Assembly (NCBI RefSeq): GCF_037078405.1
Contig: NZ_JAYMGZ010000003.1
Location: forward strand, 372,001 to 436,000
Source of the DNA: Haloarcula sp. DT43
GTDB taxonomy: Archaea > Halobacteriota > Halobacteria > Halobacteriales > Haloarculaceae
Direction: 5' to 3'
Length of the DNA stretch: 64,000 nucleotides
The notes under the pieces are model-generated. The model did no database searches, was not told the DNA's origin, and saw only the letters and a program-made list of their open reading frames with translations. This document shows positions 8,438-16,827 of this stretch, piece after piece (the stretch's first letter is position 1; the number at the start of each line of letters is the position of its first letter). A program made the position numbers and the translations under genes.

Positions 8438-10837
8438 TCATTGTTGCCGCGACTCAGGCGCTCGTCCCGCCGTCGCCGACACCGTCTCGAGGACGGCGTT
8501 GTTCTCGGAGACGTCGTGGACCCTGACGGCGTCAGCCCCGCGCTCGGCCGTCAGCGCAGTCGTCGCCAGGGTCGGTGGCAGCCTGTCGGCCGCTGTGTCG
8601 CTCACGTCGGCAAACATCGACTTCCGGGAGTGGCCGACCAGCACCGGACAGCCGAGTGCGTGGAACTCGTGGAGCCGGTCGACGAGCTCGAAGGACTCGG
8701 CGGCGTTCTTTCCGAACCCACAGCCAGGGTCGACGATGACCTGTTCGCGGTCGATGCCGGCCTGTTCGGCGAGCAGTATCTGCTCTTGGAGGTCCCGAAG
8801 CACGTCGGCGACGACGTCGTCGTAGGTCACAGTTCGGCCCGGGTCTACGGGCGCGGAGAGACTGTGCATCAAGATGATTGACGCGTCGTGGTCGGCGACC
8901 ACGAACCGCATCTCGGGGTCGGAGAACCCCGACACGTCGTTGACGATGTCGGCACCGGCGTCCAGCGCCGCGTCAGCGACGGCAGCTTTTCGGGTATCTA
9001 CGGAGACAGTCGTATCGAGCGAGGACACGGCCTCGATGACCGGCACTACACGGTCGATCTCTGTTTCGACGGGCACCGGATCTGCCCCGGGACGCGTGCT
9101 TTCGCCGCCGATGTCGACGATATCTGCCCCGGATTCGATCATCCGCTCTGCGTGACTGACTGCGAGGTCCCGACGGTTGTACTCGCCACCGTCGTAGAAA
9201 CTGTCCGGGGTGACGTTGAGAATCCCCATCAGGGCGGCTCCGTGGCCGTCGAACGGCGGCGAGAGCGACCTGTCCGCCAGCGCGTCTTCGAGTTGCGTGG
9301 CGAGCCGCCCGAGTCCCAGCCCTGCAGAAGACAGCCGGGTAGTGAGCTGCTGGAACTGTTTCGACGTGCCTGACAGCGTCGTCTCGACGAGCTTCTCGGG
9401 TGTCCCGACAGTCGAACAGTTGCAGGTGCCCCCGCAGTCCTCGAACTCCTGCGTTACCACTCCCGCCTGCTCGCGCCGCAGTGTGACCGAAAGCACGTGT
9501 CTTCGGATGTCAGACTCGGCTCTGGACCCAGCAATCCCGTTCGCTGATCCCTGTTGGAAGGTCTCCTTGGGAACGACCAGTCGGCTCCAGCGGTCCCGGG
9601 CCTCCGCGACTGCGTAGAGCGACCCGGTCACGAGGACGAAGTCGTCCTCCCCGGCCCTGGCTACCGCTCGCTCGGTGGCTTCGGGGACGGACGCGACCTG
9701 TCGTATCTGTGCTGCCTGTCCCTCGAACGCGGCAGCGAGCGACTCGGTGCTCGCGGCTCGGTCGACCTCAGGCCGCGCGGCGAAGGCCGTCTCGACCGCC
9801 GGAAGCGTCGCAATCATCTGCTCGTACTCCTTGTCGTCCATCGCGGCGAAGACCACGTGGAGGTCGTCGTACTCGTATCGCTCGGTGAGCCTCGCCAGCG
9901 TCTCCATCGCACCGGGGTTGTGGGAGCCATCGAGGACCACCATCGGGTCGGTCGACCGGATCTCGAACCGGCCCGGGAGCGTCGCGGCCCGCAGCCCCTC
10001 GGAGATGGTTTCCGTGTCTACGTCAATGAGTTGTCGCGCCAGTGTCGCGGCGACGCCGGCGTTCGCTGCCTGATGCTGGCCGAGCAGTTTCAGGTTCGTT
10101 TCCAGCGCCCAGTCCGGGCCCGTGAGCGAGATGCGGTTCTCGACGGCCGAGCGCATGCCGTTCTCGACAGCTGTGACGTCTGCCCCGTCGCCGCCGACGA
10201 TGACGGTGTCGGTGATTCCCTCAATCGCATCGAGAGCAGCGCCGGCCGTCCCGGTCACGAGCGGGCCGTCTCGGGGCGCGACCTGTGCTTTGTCGCGGGC
10301 AATCTCTTCGACTGTGTCGCCGAGCAGGTCGGTGTGTTCCAGACTGATGCTGGTGACGGCGCTTGCGACAGGGTCGACCGCGCTCGTGGCGTCGTAGCGG
10401 CCGCCGATGCCGACTTCAAGCACTGCCACGTCGACGTCTTCGACATCGAAGTGATAGAGCGCCAGCGCAGTGAGTACCTCGAAATGCGTCGGCTTGTCGT
10501 CCTCGGCAGCCAACTGGTCGATACAGGGTTCGATCTGCTCAACGAACTCCACCACCCGTTCTTTCGGTACCCGACCGCCGTTGACCGTGATCTGCTCCCG
10601 GAAGCCGTTCAGCCCCGGCGAGGTGAACAGCCCGACGTCCAACCCCGCGGCCCTGAGTACGCTTTCTGTCATCCGGGCGGTGCTTCCCTTTCCGTTCGAT
10701 CCGGCAATCTGCACGCTGTCGAAACTGTTATCCGGGTCACCGAGATGCGAGAGCATCCGCGCCGTCGTATCGGTCCCCAACTTGGGCCGACGACGCTGTA
10801 GCGACTGCAGGTAGTCTGCCGACTCGTGGTACTCCAT
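8438..10837 (-). CDS. folCP: Bifunctional folylpolyglutamate/dihydrofolate synthase - dihydropteroate synthase (FolC-FolP fusion)
   Basis: About 800 residues. Residues ~1-430 are a Mur-ligase-type FolC, with P-loop AGSNGKGSTARM, the TSPGL segment, and the late DGSHNPGAM ligase motif. Residues ~535-800 are FolP, with GILNVTPDSFYDGG, VDIGGESTRPGADPV, NDVSGF, VDPGCGFGKN and VGHSRKSMF. The product joins pterin to p-aminobenzoate and adds glutamate, giving folates in the cytoplasm. This fusion is known from halophilic archaea. The linker between the domains carries a tight CGGTCNC cluster. ATG 10837 (MEYHESADYL) fits the family start better than ATG 10852. It is divergent from fhs, so folate synthesis and use share one intergenic region. 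Confidence 0.94.
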   Translation of the reverse strand: MEYHESADYLQSLQRRRPKLGTDTTARMLSHLGDPDNSFDSVQIAGSNGKGSTARMTESVLRAAGLDVGLFTSPGLNGFREQITVNGGRVPKERVVEFVEQIEPCIDQLAAEDDKPTHFEVLTALALYHFDVEDVDVAVLEVGIGGRYDATSAVDPVASAVTSISLEHTDLLGDTVEEIARDKAQVAPRDGPLVTGTAGAALDAIEGITDTVIVGGDGADVTAVENGMRSAVENRISLTGPDWALETNLKLLGQHQAANAGVAATLARQLIDVDTETISEGLRAATLPGRFEIRSTDPMVVLDGSHNPGAMETLARLTERYEYDDLHVVFAAMDDKEYEQMIATLPAVETAFAARPEVDRAASTESLAAAFEGQAAQIRQVASVPEATERAVARAGEDDFVLVTGSLYAVAEARDRWSRLVVPKETFQQGSANGIAGSRAESDIRRHVLSVTLRREQAGVVTQEFEDCGGTCNCSTVGTPEKLVETTLSGTSKQFQQLTTRLSSAGLGLGRLATQLEDALADRSLSPPFDGHGAALMGILNVTPDSFYDGGEYNRRDLAVSHAERMIESGADIVDIGGESTRPGADPVPVETEIDRVVPVIEAVSSLDTTVSVDTRKAAVADAALDAGADIVNDVSGFSDPEMRFVVADHDASIILMHSLSAPVDPGRTVTYDDVVADVLRDLQEQILLAEQAGIDREQVIVDPGCGFGKNAAESFELVDRLHEFHALGCPVLVGHSRKSMFADVSDTAADRLPPTLATTALTAERGADAVRVHDVSENNAVLETVSATAGRAPESRQQ

Positions 10838-11019
10838 ACCATAAGTGGTCATCGGTGGCCTGATTAATGTATCGCCAGGGGAGCCTGCGTCGACAGCGCG
10901 TGCTCAGGTAACCCAGCCGTTCGGAGAGAAATCCCATCGTACTAGCCCTGAGGCCACGGTCGAGTACTCTCGGAAGCGCTGACTTTGCAGCGGCCACCGT
11001 CGGGCCACGGAACCAATCT

Positions 11020-11049
11020 CGTAAGCCGAGATACATGATGTGGCTTACG
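11020..11049. promoter_or_regulatory. Inverted repeat in folCP-fhs intergenic region, candidate operator
   Basis: CGTAAGCC (11020-11027) and GGCTTACG (11042-11049) are perfect 8-base arms separated by 14 bases. The spacer itself contains ACA-TGA-TGT, continuing the dyad toward its centre. It lies about 180 bases from folCP and 90 bases before fhs, where a regulator could act on either gene. Confidence 0.5.
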
Positions 11050-11103
11050 CGGTCTGCAGTCGCGACTCGAACACATCCTATCCCGGTAGTGTCAGGTACA
11101 CTA

Positions 11104-11112
11104 ACATTATTA
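11104..11112 (+). promoter_or_regulatory. TATA-like promoter element of fhs
   Basis: ACATTATTA is centred about 32 bases before the ATG at 11140, the spacing expected for a short-leader haloarchaeal promoter. It supports 11140 as the fhs start rather than the in-frame ATG at 11035. Confidence 0.5.
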
Positions 11113-11139
11113 CGACGGTGTAGGGAAGGACTAGTCGAG

Positions 11140-12885
11140 ATGTCTTCACAGGACGAGCAATCTTCGACCGAAGAGAGCCAGGAGCCGATCCCCACAGACT
11201 ACGATATCGCCCAATCGACCGATATGGAGCCGATCTGGGAACTGGTCGAGCCGTGGGGCCTCGGCCTCGACGATCTCCAGTACTTCGGCGAGTACACCGC
11301 GAAAGTCAAACAACACGCCATCGAGCGGCTCCGTGATCAGGCCGAAAACAAGGAGCAGAACCTCGTTCTGGTAACGGGGATGACGCCGACCCCGAAAGGC
11401 GAGGGGAAGACGGTAACGACCGTCGGCCTCGGGCAGACGCTCAACCACGTCGGGGAAGATGCGATGATCGCTATCCGGGAGCCGTCGCTCGGCCCGGTGT
11501 TCGGCGTCAAAGGCGGCGCAGCAGGCGGCGGCCGGTCACAGGTCCTTCCGATGGAGGATATTAATCTCCATTTCACCGGTGACCTTCACGCGCTCACCTC
11601 CGCGCACAATCTCATCGCCGCGATGCTTGATGCGAAAATCTCACAGGGTGACGAACTGGACATCGACATCAACAACGTCGCGTGGCCGCGGGCCATCGAC
11701 ATGAACGACCGCGCGCTCCGTGAGACGGTCGTCGGCCTCGGCGGCGAGACCGGCGGCACTCCGCGGGAGGACAGTTTCATCCTGACGGCCGCCTCCGAGC
11801 TGATGGCGGTCCTCTGTCTGGCCAGCGGCATCGGCGACCTCAAGGAGCGGGTCAGCCGTATCATCGTCGCCTACGACGAGGACGGCGAGCCGGTCACTGT
11901 CGACGACATCGAGGCGACCGGTCCGGCCACGATGTTGCTCCGGGACGCGATTAAGCCGAACGTGGTCCAGACCATCGAGGGGACGCCGGCGCTGGTCCAC
12001 GGCGGCCCCTTCGCCAACATCGCCCACGGGACGAACTCGCTGGTCGCCGACAAGACCGCCTTCGGCATGGGCGACTACCTCGTCACCGAGGCCGGCTTCG
12101 GCTCCGACCTCGGCGCGGAGAAGTTCATGGACGTCGTCTGTCGCAAGGGCGATATGACGCCCAACGCCGTCGTACTCGTGGCGTCGGTTCGCGCGCTCAA
12201 ATACCACGGACTGGACCAGTGGCCAGTCGACTACGACGAGATCGACGAGGCCGGCGTCGAGGCCGTCGAAGCGGGCTTCTCGAACCTCGACAAGCACGCG
12301 ACGAACCTCCAGAAGTTCGGCGTCCCTGTCGTCGTCTCGCTCAACCGCTTCCCGGACGACACCGACGAGGAGGTTCAGGCCGTGCTGGACCACTGCCGTG
12401 AGGACCTCGGCGTCAGAGCGGCCGAATCGAACGTGTTCTCCGACGGGAGCGAAGGCGGCGTCGACCTCGCCGAAAACGTCATCGAAGCGACCGAAGAGAG
12501 CAACGAGGAGGACTTCCGGATGTTGTACGACGACGAGGACAGCATCAAGGAGAAAATCCACACCGTTGCGACCGAGATCTACGGCGCTGATGACGTGAAG
12601 TACACCGGCAGCGCGCTCGACGATATCGAGCAAATGAACGACCTCGGTTTCGACGACTACCCGGTCGTCATGTCCAAGACGTTCCACTCGCTGAGTGACG
12701 ACGCGAGCCAGAAGGGTGCGCCCGAGGGCTGGGAACTCGAAATCAGCGAGGTGTACCCGTCCGCCGGGGCCGGCTTCCTCGTCGCGCTCACGGCCGACGC
12801 GCTCACGATGCCCGGGCTGCCGGCCCGGCCGGCCGCGGCCGACATGGACATCGACGAGGACGGCAACATCTCCGGCCTGTTCTGA
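11140..12885 (+). CDS. fhs: Formate-tetrahydrofolate ligase
   Basis: This is a 581-residue protein from the ATG at 11140. It ligates formate to tetrahydrofolate with ATP, giving 10-formyl-THF. The family landmarks are complete: TPTPKGEGKTVTTVGL (ATP loop), EPSLGPVFGVKGGAAGGG, VLPMEDINLHFTGD, and the C-terminal PGLPARPAAADMDID. The acidic first ~40 residues are a halophile extension. An ATG at 11035 is in frame, but its 35 extra residues are unlike the family and lie upstream of the promoter element. The neighbouring cyclohydrolase-like gene on the opposite strand converts 10-formyl/methenyl-THF, so the pair links formate with methylene-THF. Confidence 0.96.
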   Translation: MSSQDEQSSTEESQEPIPTDYDIAQSTDMEPIWELVEPWGLGLDDLQYFGEYTAKVKQHAIERLRDQAENKEQNLVLVTGMTPTPKGEGKTVTTVGLGQTLNHVGEDAMIAIREPSLGPVFGVKGGAAGGGRSQVLPMEDINLHFTGDLHALTSAHNLIAAMLDAKISQGDELDIDINNVAWPRAIDMNDRALRETVVGLGGETGGTPREDSFILTAASELMAVLCLASGIGDLKERVSRIIVAYDEDGEPVTVDDIEATGPATMLLRDAIKPNVVQTIEGTPALVHGGPFANIAHGTNSLVADKTAFGMGDYLVTEAGFGSDLGAEKFMDVVCRKGDMTPNAVVLVASVRALKYHGLDQWPVDYDEIDEAGVEAVEAGFSNLDKHATNLQKFGVPVVVSLNRFPDDTDEEVQAVLDHCREDLGVRAAESNVFSDGSEGGVDLAENVIEATEESNEEDFRMLYDDEDSIKEKIHTVATEIYGADDVKYTGSALDDIEQMNDLGFDDYPVVMSKTFHSLSDDASQKGAPEGWELEISEVYPSAGAGFLVALTADALTMPGLPARPAAADMDIDEDGNISGLF

Positions 12886-12896
12886 CGCGGTCGCCG

Positions 12897-13487
12897 CTAC
12901 GCCGTCGCGTTCGCCCGCACCGCTCTGAGTGCGGCGTCGCCGGCCGCTTCTACCGTGTCTGCCCGACCCTCCATCTCCGCGATGAAGGCCCCGTCGGCTA
13001 TCCCGTCGAGGTTCGCACGCACAATCGACACGGACCCACCCAGTGCTGCGTGAGCGAGGACCGCTCCGACAACCGCGTCCGGAACGGCGACCGGCGTCCC
13101 CGCTGCCGTCACCGTGACGGCGTGTTCGACCACGTCAAGACACGCGTCGGCGGTTTCCATCGGAACCGCCGTCGACCGTTCCAGCGCCGCCTGAACACCC
13201 GCGCGGTCGTCCGAACCGAACGCGGCCTGGACCGCGTCCACCGCTGCCGCGTCCTCGTCGGCGAGGGCGAGCAACTCTGCCCGTCGGTCGGCCAAGGTGT
13301 CCCGCACGGCCGCCAGTTCCGCTTTCGCCTGAGACTCGTCGCCGCTGATAGTGTGCACGCAGGTCATCTCGCACAGGGCTGCCCCCATCGCTCCGCCGAC
13401 GGCGGCGACGGCACCGCCGCTCGGCGTCACCTGTTCCGCCGCCACGGCGTCGAGGAACTCGCCGATGGACTGGTCCGAAACCGTCAT
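12897..13487 (-). CDS. Cyclodeaminase/methenyl-THF cyclohydrolase family protein (FchA/FTCD C-domain)
   Basis: The 196-residue helical protein begins with SIGEFLDAVAAEQVTPSGGAVAAVGGAMGAALCEM, characteristic of the formiminotransferase-cyclodeaminase C-terminal domain and the stand-alone methenyl-THF cyclohydrolase FchA. It would interconvert methenyl-THF and 10-formyl-THF (or formimino-THF and methenyl-THF). It lies convergent with fhs, with 11 bases between stops. No FolD is present in this window, so FchA activity is the better guess here, but a formimino substrate cannot be excluded. Confidence 0.87.
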   Translation of the reverse strand: MTVSDQSIGEFLDAVAAEQVTPSGGAVAAVGGAMGAALCEMTCVHTISGDESQAKAELAAVRDTLADRRAELLALADEDAAAVDAVQAAFGSDDRAGVQAALERSTAVPMETADACLDVVEHAVTVTAAGTPVAVPDAVVGAVLAHAALGGSVSIVRANLDGIADGAFIAEMEGRADTVEAAGDAALRAVRANATA

Positions 13488-13939
13488 GTGTCCTGCCCGG
13501 GCCCGCCAGACTGTCGCGTTCGACTGTCCATGGTATGTTCTCCCGGCGTAGGCGTCTAACGGTTTCGCCGGACGGCCCAGAGGGACACGGCCATCGCTGG
13601 CTCGGGCCGGAGGCCGGGACTGCCGGTTTTTCTCACTCAGTATATAGGAAAACTGCCACTACGAGTTCTGTGCTGCCGGTCGGTGTCGGGAGTCGCTCAC
13701 GTGATGGCGTCACACAGTGACCGGCTCACGGCGACGCCGTCACGATGCCGCCGCGTGTTCGTCGGCATAACAACCACACTCGCTTGCGCCCCAAATGCGC
13801 TCGCTCCCCCATCGCTTCGGCACTGGAATAACAGTGGTAACATTGTGATTTCCACGAAATGACATACGGAAAACACGTCTTGTTTGCCGAACGTTCCCAT
13901 CGCGCTCTCGACCCCGTTCTCACCGTCCGCGGTGCCGTC
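13488..13939. other. Non-coding region between the cyclohydrolase-like gene and a lipoprotein gene
   Basis: About 450 bases lie upstream of the cyclohydrolase-like gene and downstream of the lipoprotein operon. A CAGTATATAGG stretch near 13638-13648 could be a TATA element. The short frames here show no family features and their codon use is irregular. I see no gene or RNA. Confidence 0.4.
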
Positions 13940-15244
13940 TCAGTCGGATTGGAGCGCCCGCACGCCCCGTCGAGCGGCCGGCGGCGCTGCCCGGGCGAGC
14001 GCCGTCGCGTGCCAGTAGCCCGCGACGCTTCTGTCGAGTGCGGAGGCCGGGATCTCCGCTCGGTGCTGGGACAGATGGCGGTCCGCACCCATGACTTCGT
14101 AGCCGGCGTCGACTAGGACCGGCCTGACTAGTTCCGGCCGGGCATTCGATTCGAGGGCCGCCGTGAGCGCGTTGTACGCGGTGCGTCGAATGTCCCGGAC
14201 CGCCGCGGCGTTCGTCGGGCGGGCGAGTTCTCCGGCCTCCCGACGCGTCCCGATGCGTTCGAGCGCCCGGAACCGAGCGAGCCGCCCGGCCGCGTCGACG
14301 ACGGCGCTCGCCGGCCCGATAGCCTCCGTGAGACTGCTGGGACCGCTCTCGACCTCCCAGCGGAGGTCGTCGAGGACCATCCGCCCCGGTGTGCGGTCGC
14401 CGGCCGTCCCTTCCGGCGGCAGGTCCGCCCGCCGGTCCCGGACGGCCGCGAGCAACGTCTCCGCCCCGTCGGTCAGTACCGATTCCAGCGTCCCGGCATC
14501 GGCCGGGAGCGCGGCCGCGAACTGCGACTTTAGGTGGCGAGCGTCGTCGAGGTACGCCTGTGCCGACTCGGCCCGCTCGCCCCACTCGGCCACCGCCAGC
14601 AACTCCGAGCCCGCTCTGGGCGTGCCGTCCGTCTCGTTGGCCCGCTGGAGTGCGGTTTCGATGCGGGCGTGGACCAGCGCCGCGCGCACCGGGTCGGTCC
14701 CGACGTACTCGTGTGCCTCCATAGCTTCCCGGGCCGCCAACACGGTCCGGCTGTGCTCTTCCCGGAAGGGGGCGTCGGTGCGGCCGCTGTCGACGACGCT
14801 CCAGCCCGCAGCGGCGTAGCGGGCGTGTTCACGCGCCGACCGGAGTTCTCGAAGCGCCACCAACTCCGTTCGGGCCGTCCGCGCGTCGTCGAGGCCGTCC
14901 GAGGCGGTGCTGGCGGCGTCGGTCAGGTGCTGGCGAATGTGGCCGTTCGGAATCTCGTCGGGGCCAAGCGGTGTCGGCAGCGTCGATAGGAGCGAGCGGA
15001 CCCGCTCGCGCGCGGCCCCGAAGTGGCTCGCCGCGACGTCGACCGGGACCGACGGGGGAACCGGTGACTCCAACTCCCCGTCGGGGCGGATGTCGGGCAA
15101 GTCGTAGGCGTCGATAGTCGGCTCGCTCCCGGTGCTGCCGATACTGCCACAGCCGGCGATGGCACTGGCTCCGGCCAGCGCGAGCATCCCGCGCCGGGTT
15201 ATCCCTCCGCTTTCCCCGCCCGTTCCGGACGTCTCGTCGGTCAT
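13940..15244 (-). CDS. Tat-exported lipoprotein, haloarchaeal, unknown function
   Basis: This 434-residue protein has a twin-arginine signal (GITRRGMLALAGASAIAGCG), and the cysteine in IAGCG forms a lipobox. It would be folded before export and anchored outside the membrane by a lipid. The remaining ~400 residues are alanine/arginine-rich helices (for example RERVRSLLSTLPTPLG and VRDRRADLPPEG) with no catalytic motif I recognise, suggesting a helical solenoid-like body. Its start overlaps the stop of the upstream lipoprotein gene by four bases (ATGA), so the two are translationally coupled and probably act together at the cell surface. Confidence 0.78.
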   Translation of the reverse strand: MTDETSGTGGESGGITRRGMLALAGASAIAGCGSIGSTGSEPTIDAYDLPDIRPDGELESPVPPSVPVDVAASHFGAARERVRSLLSTLPTPLGPDEIPNGHIRQHLTDAASTASDGLDDARTARTELVALRELRSAREHARYAAAGWSVVDSGRTDAPFREEHSRTVLAAREAMEAHEYVGTDPVRAALVHARIETALQRANETDGTPRAGSELLAVAEWGERAESAQAYLDDARHLKSQFAAALPADAGTLESVLTDGAETLLAAVRDRRADLPPEGTAGDRTPGRMVLDDLRWEVESGPSSLTEAIGPASAVVDAAGRLARFRALERIGTRREAGELARPTNAAAVRDIRRTAYNALTAALESNARPELVRPVLVDAGYEVMGADRHLSQHRAEIPASALDRSVAGYWHATALARAAPPAARRGVRALQSD

Positions 15245-15924
15245 GCCCGCTCACCACCGGACCGGCGGGCACTGCGCTGTCCCGACCCGCCGCCACCTTC
15301 GCTCTCGGCACCGATTCGCGGTCCGTCGCAGCCGCTGCCCCCGATAGAGGAGGAGAAACTGGTGACCCCGTCGGCGTCGAGCGCCTGGGGAATGCGGATG
15401 AACCACACCGCATACACCGTCTCGCCCGCCGTACAGCGTTCGTCGTAGGGACGGCTCACCCGGCCGTAGTCGGTCGAAATCCTGTCGGGCGACCACTGGA
15501 CTCTACAGAGCGACAGTCGGAAACACTCCTCGATACGCACGTTCTGGATGTATATCGTCTCCGTATCGAAGTCGGTCTCGTCGAGGAAACTCTCGATTGC
15601 CTGACGGTCCACGGTTTCGGCGACGCCGAGCCGGTCCGCTTTCGCCGCGGTGTCGATAATTTCGGACTGCAGTCGGTCTCTGTGTCGGATTTCGGTCGGC
15701 CGCCCGTCGTCGTCGAGCCAGACCGGTCTCCGGTCGGCGTCGACGCGGGCGACGACCGTCTCCGGGTCGGTCATCGAACCGGCTCCCGGGGCGGCCGCGT
15801 CGTCACTTTCTGTCGGGGTGCGTGTCGAGCCGGTGCCGCCCTCGAACAGCCCGTTACAGCCGGCAAACAGCGTCGCCAGCCCGCAGGCGCTGTGGAGGAG
15901 GGCACGTCGGGTAGAGGGGACCAT
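15241..15924 (-). CDS. Lipoprotein-like secreted protein, hypothetical
   Basis: From the ATG at 15924 the protein is 227 residues. An upstream in-frame start at 16047 would add a long tail before the signal. The N terminus MVPSTRRALLHSACGLATLF ends in AGCNG, a Tat-like signal with lipobox. A threonine/aspartate linker follows, then a body with several cysteines (ECFRLSLC, ERCTAGE, GSGCDG) that may form disulfides outside the cell. It is the first gene of a two-gene operon with the 13940-15244 lipoprotein and overlaps it by ATGA. The function is unknown. Confidence 0.75.
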   Translation of the reverse strand: MVPSTRRALLHSACGLATLFAGCNGLFEGGTGSTRTPTESDDAAAPGAGSMTDPETVVARVDADRRPVWLDDDGRPTEIRHRDRLQSEIIDTAAKADRLGVAETVDRQAIESFLDETDFDTETIYIQNVRIEECFRLSLCRVQWSPDRISTDYGRVSRPYDERCTAGETVYAVWFIRIPQALDADGVTSFSSSIGGSGCDGPRIGAESEGGGGSGQRSARRSGGERA

Positions 15925-16085
15925 CGTGCAATTTCCCGCTTGCGTTGTCAGATATAAAACCCTCGTGGTAGACTGGCAACGGCCGGGTCGTGCCGGACGT
16001 CCGGAACGCTGCATCGATGTCGACAGCCTGCACCGGCTACTGAACATATAACTGCGATTGCGAAACTACACCTCTATATTGGGAA

Positions 16086-16093
16086 TTTTTAAC
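16086..16093 (+). promoter_or_regulatory. TATA-like element before rdfA
   Basis: TTTTTAAC lies 36-43 bases before the ATG at 16129 in a short AT-rich spacer, a plausible promoter for rdfA. Confidence 0.4.
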
Positions 16094-16128
16094 TCCATAA
16101 TTCGCATATCTGGTAGTAACTATCTCGG

Positions 16129-16818
16129 ATGCAGCTCTCGCCCGGTGAGCTGACCGCCCGGTATCAACGGACGCGGAGCCGCAACACAACGGCTAAACCG
16201 GGCCGCCGCGTTCCGGCGGTAATGGGGTCGGCGCAGTCCAAAGTCGGACGGCTAATCGAGACGTACGGTCTGGAGTCGATGGGTGCGGAACTGGAACGGG
16301 CGTGGCTCGGGGCCGGGCAGGAACGCCAGAGCCTCCGTGACCTGGCCGACCGGTTCAACCGAGCCCTGCTCGTGGCCGCGATACGCGACGCGGGGATGGA
16401 CGTGGTCGACGGCGAGCCGGCGAACTTCTATCGGCTCCTGACGGCCGAGGACGTCAGCGCGGGGAAGCGGGTCGAAGCCAGGAACCGGCTCGAACGGGCC
16501 GGTATCGACGTCGAGCGGCTGGAAAACGAGTTCGTCACCTACCAGGCGATTCGCTACTACCTGACGGAGGTTCGCGGGGCGAGCTACGACCCCGACCGCG
16601 GGTCCGAGCAGGTCGAGCGGGAGCGTGGCACCATCGACCGTCTCCGCAGCCGGGTCGAGACCATCGTCCGGGACACGGTCGACCGACTGCAGGCCGCCGA
16701 CACGCTCACCGTCGGCGACTACCGCGTGTTCGTCAGCATCGACATCCGGTGTCAGGACTGCGGGACGCGCCACAGCATCAGCGACCTCCTCGACCGCGGC
16801 GGCTGTAACTGCCGGTAG
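16129..16818 (+). CDS. rdfA: Rod-determining factor RdfA
   Basis: This is a 229-residue protein of the haloarchaeal RdfA family, needed for the rod cell shape in the model haloarchaeon where it was studied. The core SKVGRLIETYGLESMG, then SLRDLADRFNRALL (a helix-turn-helix-like pair) and FVTYQAIRYYLTEVRGASY are family features. The C terminus CQDCGTRHSISDLLDRGGC followed by NCR supplies a four-cysteine metal site. The family N terminus is short, so the ATG at 16222 (MGSAQSKVGR) may be the true start. It converges on the SMC-related gene with nine bases between stops, and the two are known as functional neighbours. Confidence 0.85.
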   Translation: MQLSPGELTARYQRTRSRNTTAKPGRRVPAVMGSAQSKVGRLIETYGLESMGAELERAWLGAGQERQSLRDLADRFNRALLVAAIRDAGMDVVDGEPANFYRLLTAEDVSAGKRVEARNRLERAGIDVERLENEFVTYQAIRYYLTEVRGASYDPDRGSEQVERERGTIDRLRSRVETIVRDTVDRLQAADTLTVGDYRVFVSIDIRCQDCGTRHSISDLLDRGGCNCR

Positions 16819-16827
16819 CGTTCCGGG

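Noticed and set aside
9554-10801. Long plus-strand open frame (~415 codons) opposite folCP
   Set aside because: It mirrors the coding sequence of FolC-FolP, shows no family motifs and has the arginine-rich composition expected from the antisense of high GC genes.
13697-13900. Minus-strand frame of 67 codons in the 13.5-13.9 kb gap
   Set aside because: No hydrophobic pattern, family motif or start signal. It looks like chance.
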